Part shown: piece after piece, positions 19,394-20,782 of the stretch
Numbering within the stretch: position 1 is the stretch's first letter
Layout of the letters: each line of letters starts with the position of its first letter
Source: Pleurotus ostreatus/Saccharomyces cerevisiae fusant
Taxonomy: Eukaryota > Opisthokonta
Direction: 5' to 3'
Assembly (NCBI GenBank): GCA_024196135.1
Contig: JAMQCK010000525.1
Span: 1 to 20,782 of the forward strand
Length of the DNA: 20,782 nucleotides
The notes under the pieces: model-generated
Databases searched by the model: none
Seen by the model: the letters and a program-made list of their open reading frames with translations, nothing else
What the model was told of the DNA's origin: nothing
Position numbers and translations under genes: made by a program

Positions 19394-20782
19394 TTACTCA
19401 TCAGCCCCAACGACGACATACGCAAGCTTGCTCGCACACAACGGCGGGTACGCATGCCTTGCAGGCGACGCGACCAAGCGCCTCGGGCGCCCACCACCGT
19501 ACGCGAGCCGCCTCAGCCAGCCCGAGATGCACTGCGGGACGTGGACGCTGGGTGCAGGGGTCGTCGGCGCGATCGTCGTGGCGCTGGGCGAGATGCAACC
19601 GTCCACGGGAGCGCTCGAAGGAGACATGCAGTCACCCGACGGGAGGCTCGGCACCTTCAAGTCCCTCGCCATCACCCTCATCAAGCCCTCCGTACCGGGT
19701 GCGCCGCCGCGAGGTCTCGGACGATACGTCCAACCGGCGAGGCGACCCGGCAGCGGCTGCGCAGGCGCGGGGAGCGGTGTCGGGAGAGACGCTGGTGCAG
19801 GCGAGGTATACGCGGGCATGGGCGTCGGAGCGGTGAGTGCAGGGTCAATGGGCGTCGTGAACGCGGGGTCAGACGAGGTCGACGCGGGCATGTCGAAGAG
19901 CTGGTAGTTGTAGGTCGAAGCGTCGTACGACTGCTCACCCGTACCAGCGAACGTCGGCGGCGGGCTATATGCGTCGAAGTTGGACTGCGAGGAGTACATC
20001 TCCGGCATGGTATACGAGTTCGAGGTTTCGGGAGCGGCGTACGACGTAGAGGCCTCCGGGGACGGCGACGTGTACTGCTCTGGCGACGGCGACGTGTACA
20101 TCTCCGGTGACGGCGCAGTGTACTGCTCCGCAGAGTTGTACGAAGGCTCGGGTGTGTAGGTCGTGGTCACCTCAGGCGCAGGGGTATAAGACGTCGAGCC
20201 CTGGGTATATGCGCCCTCGGTGCCGTAGTTGTAGCCCGTCGTCGCATTCGAACCGTAACTCGCCGTTGTGTCCGAACCGTAGGTCGCCGTCGCGTCCGAA
20301 CCGTAAGTTGCGGCCTCGTATCCATAGGTTGGCTCCTCATAACCGTAGGTCGGTGCCTCATACGCCGGTTGCGACTGGGACGCAAAGCCCGTGTTGTCGG
20401 TCGCCGCGTAGCCCTGCTGCTGCTGCTGCTGCGTGTAGTTCTCCTGGGGCGCGTAATTCTCCTGGCCCTGTTGCGCGTACTGTTCCTGCTGAGATTGCTG
20501 CGAGTAGCCCTCCTGCGGCTGCGCGAAATACCCCTGCATATACCCCTCCTGGGCGTACTCCACCCCGACCACCTGCTCGCCCGCCATATACCCCTCCTGC
20601 GCGCACACCGACCCGCCCGCGCCCCACGCCACCCACGGCGCCGGCGGCTCCGTGTCGCTCGCGTCCACGGGCCCGACCGACGGCGGCACGGGCGCGCTGC
20701 ACGCGAGCCAGCGCCACGTCTCGTGCGCCTGCGGCGTGATGGGGCGCGGCGCGGGCATCTGCTGCTTGGGGATGACGCGCGG
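19394..20782 (-). CDS. Tyr/Gln-rich prion-like low-complexity protein, 5' end outside the window
   Basis: The frame is open from the right edge to TAA at 19394-19396. The first visible ATG is at 20758, but eight codons before it (PRVIPKQQ) are also open, so the gene probably starts outside. Numbering from that ATG (454 aa): residues 53-190 are rich in Tyr, Gln, Gly, Ser and Thr, with QEGY repeats, a Q6 run at 110-115 (a CAG/CTG tract), and degenerate (T/S)YG(Y/S) repeats at about 136-180. Residues 191-240 carry YTSPSPE-type octads at 213-235. A Pro/Ala/Ser-rich stretch follows, then a basic tail ending LAYVVVGADE. The composition is like RNA-binding or transcription-associated proteins that form condensates, but no RNA-binding domain is visible in this part. 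Family not recognised; no intron is needed in the visible part. Confidence 0.65.
   Translation of the reverse strand, partial: PRVIPKQQMPAPRPITPQAHETWRWLACSAPVPPSVGPVDASDTEPPAPWVAWGAGGSVCAQEGYMAGEQVVGVEYAQEGYMQGYFAQPQEGYSQQSQQEQYAQQGQENYAPQENYTQQQQQQGYAATDNTGFASQSQPAYEAPTYGYEEPTYGYEAATYGSDATATYGSDTTASYGSNATTGYNYGTEGAYTQGSTSYTPAPEVTTTYTPEPSYNSAEQYTAPSPEMYTSPSPEQYTSPSPEASTSYAAPETSNSYTMPEMYSSQSNFDAYSPPPTFAGTGEQSYDASTYNYQLFDMPASTSSDPAFTTPIDPALTAPTPMPAYTSPAPASLPTPLPAPAQPLPGRLAGWTYRPRPRGGAPGTEGLMRVMARDLKVPSLPSGDCMSPSSAPVDGCISPSATTIAPTTPAPSVHVPQCISGWLRRLAYGGGRPRRLVASPARHAYPPLCASKLAYVVVGADE

Noticed and set aside
19251..20739. Plus-strand Arg/Pro-rich frames opposite the Tyr/Gln gene
   Set aside because: They are low-complexity mirror images of the repetitive minus-strand coding sequence.
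1..20782. A new multi-gene defence, biosynthetic or mobile system
   Set aside because: Neighbours belong to unrelated families with separate promoters. There is no enzyme cluster, transposase, integrase or terminal repeat structure.

Overview
The window is nuclear DNA from a filamentous fungus, most likely a mushroom-forming basidiomycete (Agaricomycetes, possibly Polyporales; the order is an inference from gene content and style). The evidence is genes split by many short GT-AG introns (about 46-67 nt) with CTNAC-like branch sites and GC-rich coding sequence, plus a fungal gene set: MYND-finger protein, paired F-box-like proteins, a Dal5-type permease, a Ser/Thr-rich secreted Cys-rich protein and very long disordered proteins. 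There are no operons, Shine-Dalgarno sites, CRISPR arrays, convincing tRNAs or intact transposons.

Layout, left to right. 146-2153 (-): a four-exon MYND zinc-finger gene whose reading frame is intact apart from one in-frame TGA at codon 126, so a probable young pseudogene. 2154-3995: a long gap with no gene I can support. 3996-9290 (+): a six-exon gene for a 1672-residue, mostly disordered, Ser-rich protein with several internal repeat families; function unknown. 9291-10208: a gap holding one doubtful small ORF and a cluster of GATA-factor sites. 10209-12444 (+): a 14-exon major-facilitator permease of the allantoate permease (Dal5/ACS) family, 522 residues. 13360-14277 (+): a four-exon secreted protein of 232 residues with eight cysteines behind a Ser/Thr-rich linker. 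14665-16392 and 16686-18509 (both -): a tandem pair of F-box-like, leucine-rich paralogues of 559 and 586 residues, with the same intron position and equal-length second exons. 19394 to the right edge (-): a Tyr/Gln-rich, prion-like low-complexity protein, incomplete at its 5' end.

I see no pathway linking the neighbours. Coherent local stories are the nitrogen-type promoter in front of the Dal5-like permease, the tandem F-box duplication with shared 5' flank, and repeat growth inside three of the proteins. All exon models here were built by hand from splice signals, phase and protein continuity; total CDS lengths are multiples of three in each complete model. I found no convincing new multi-gene system.
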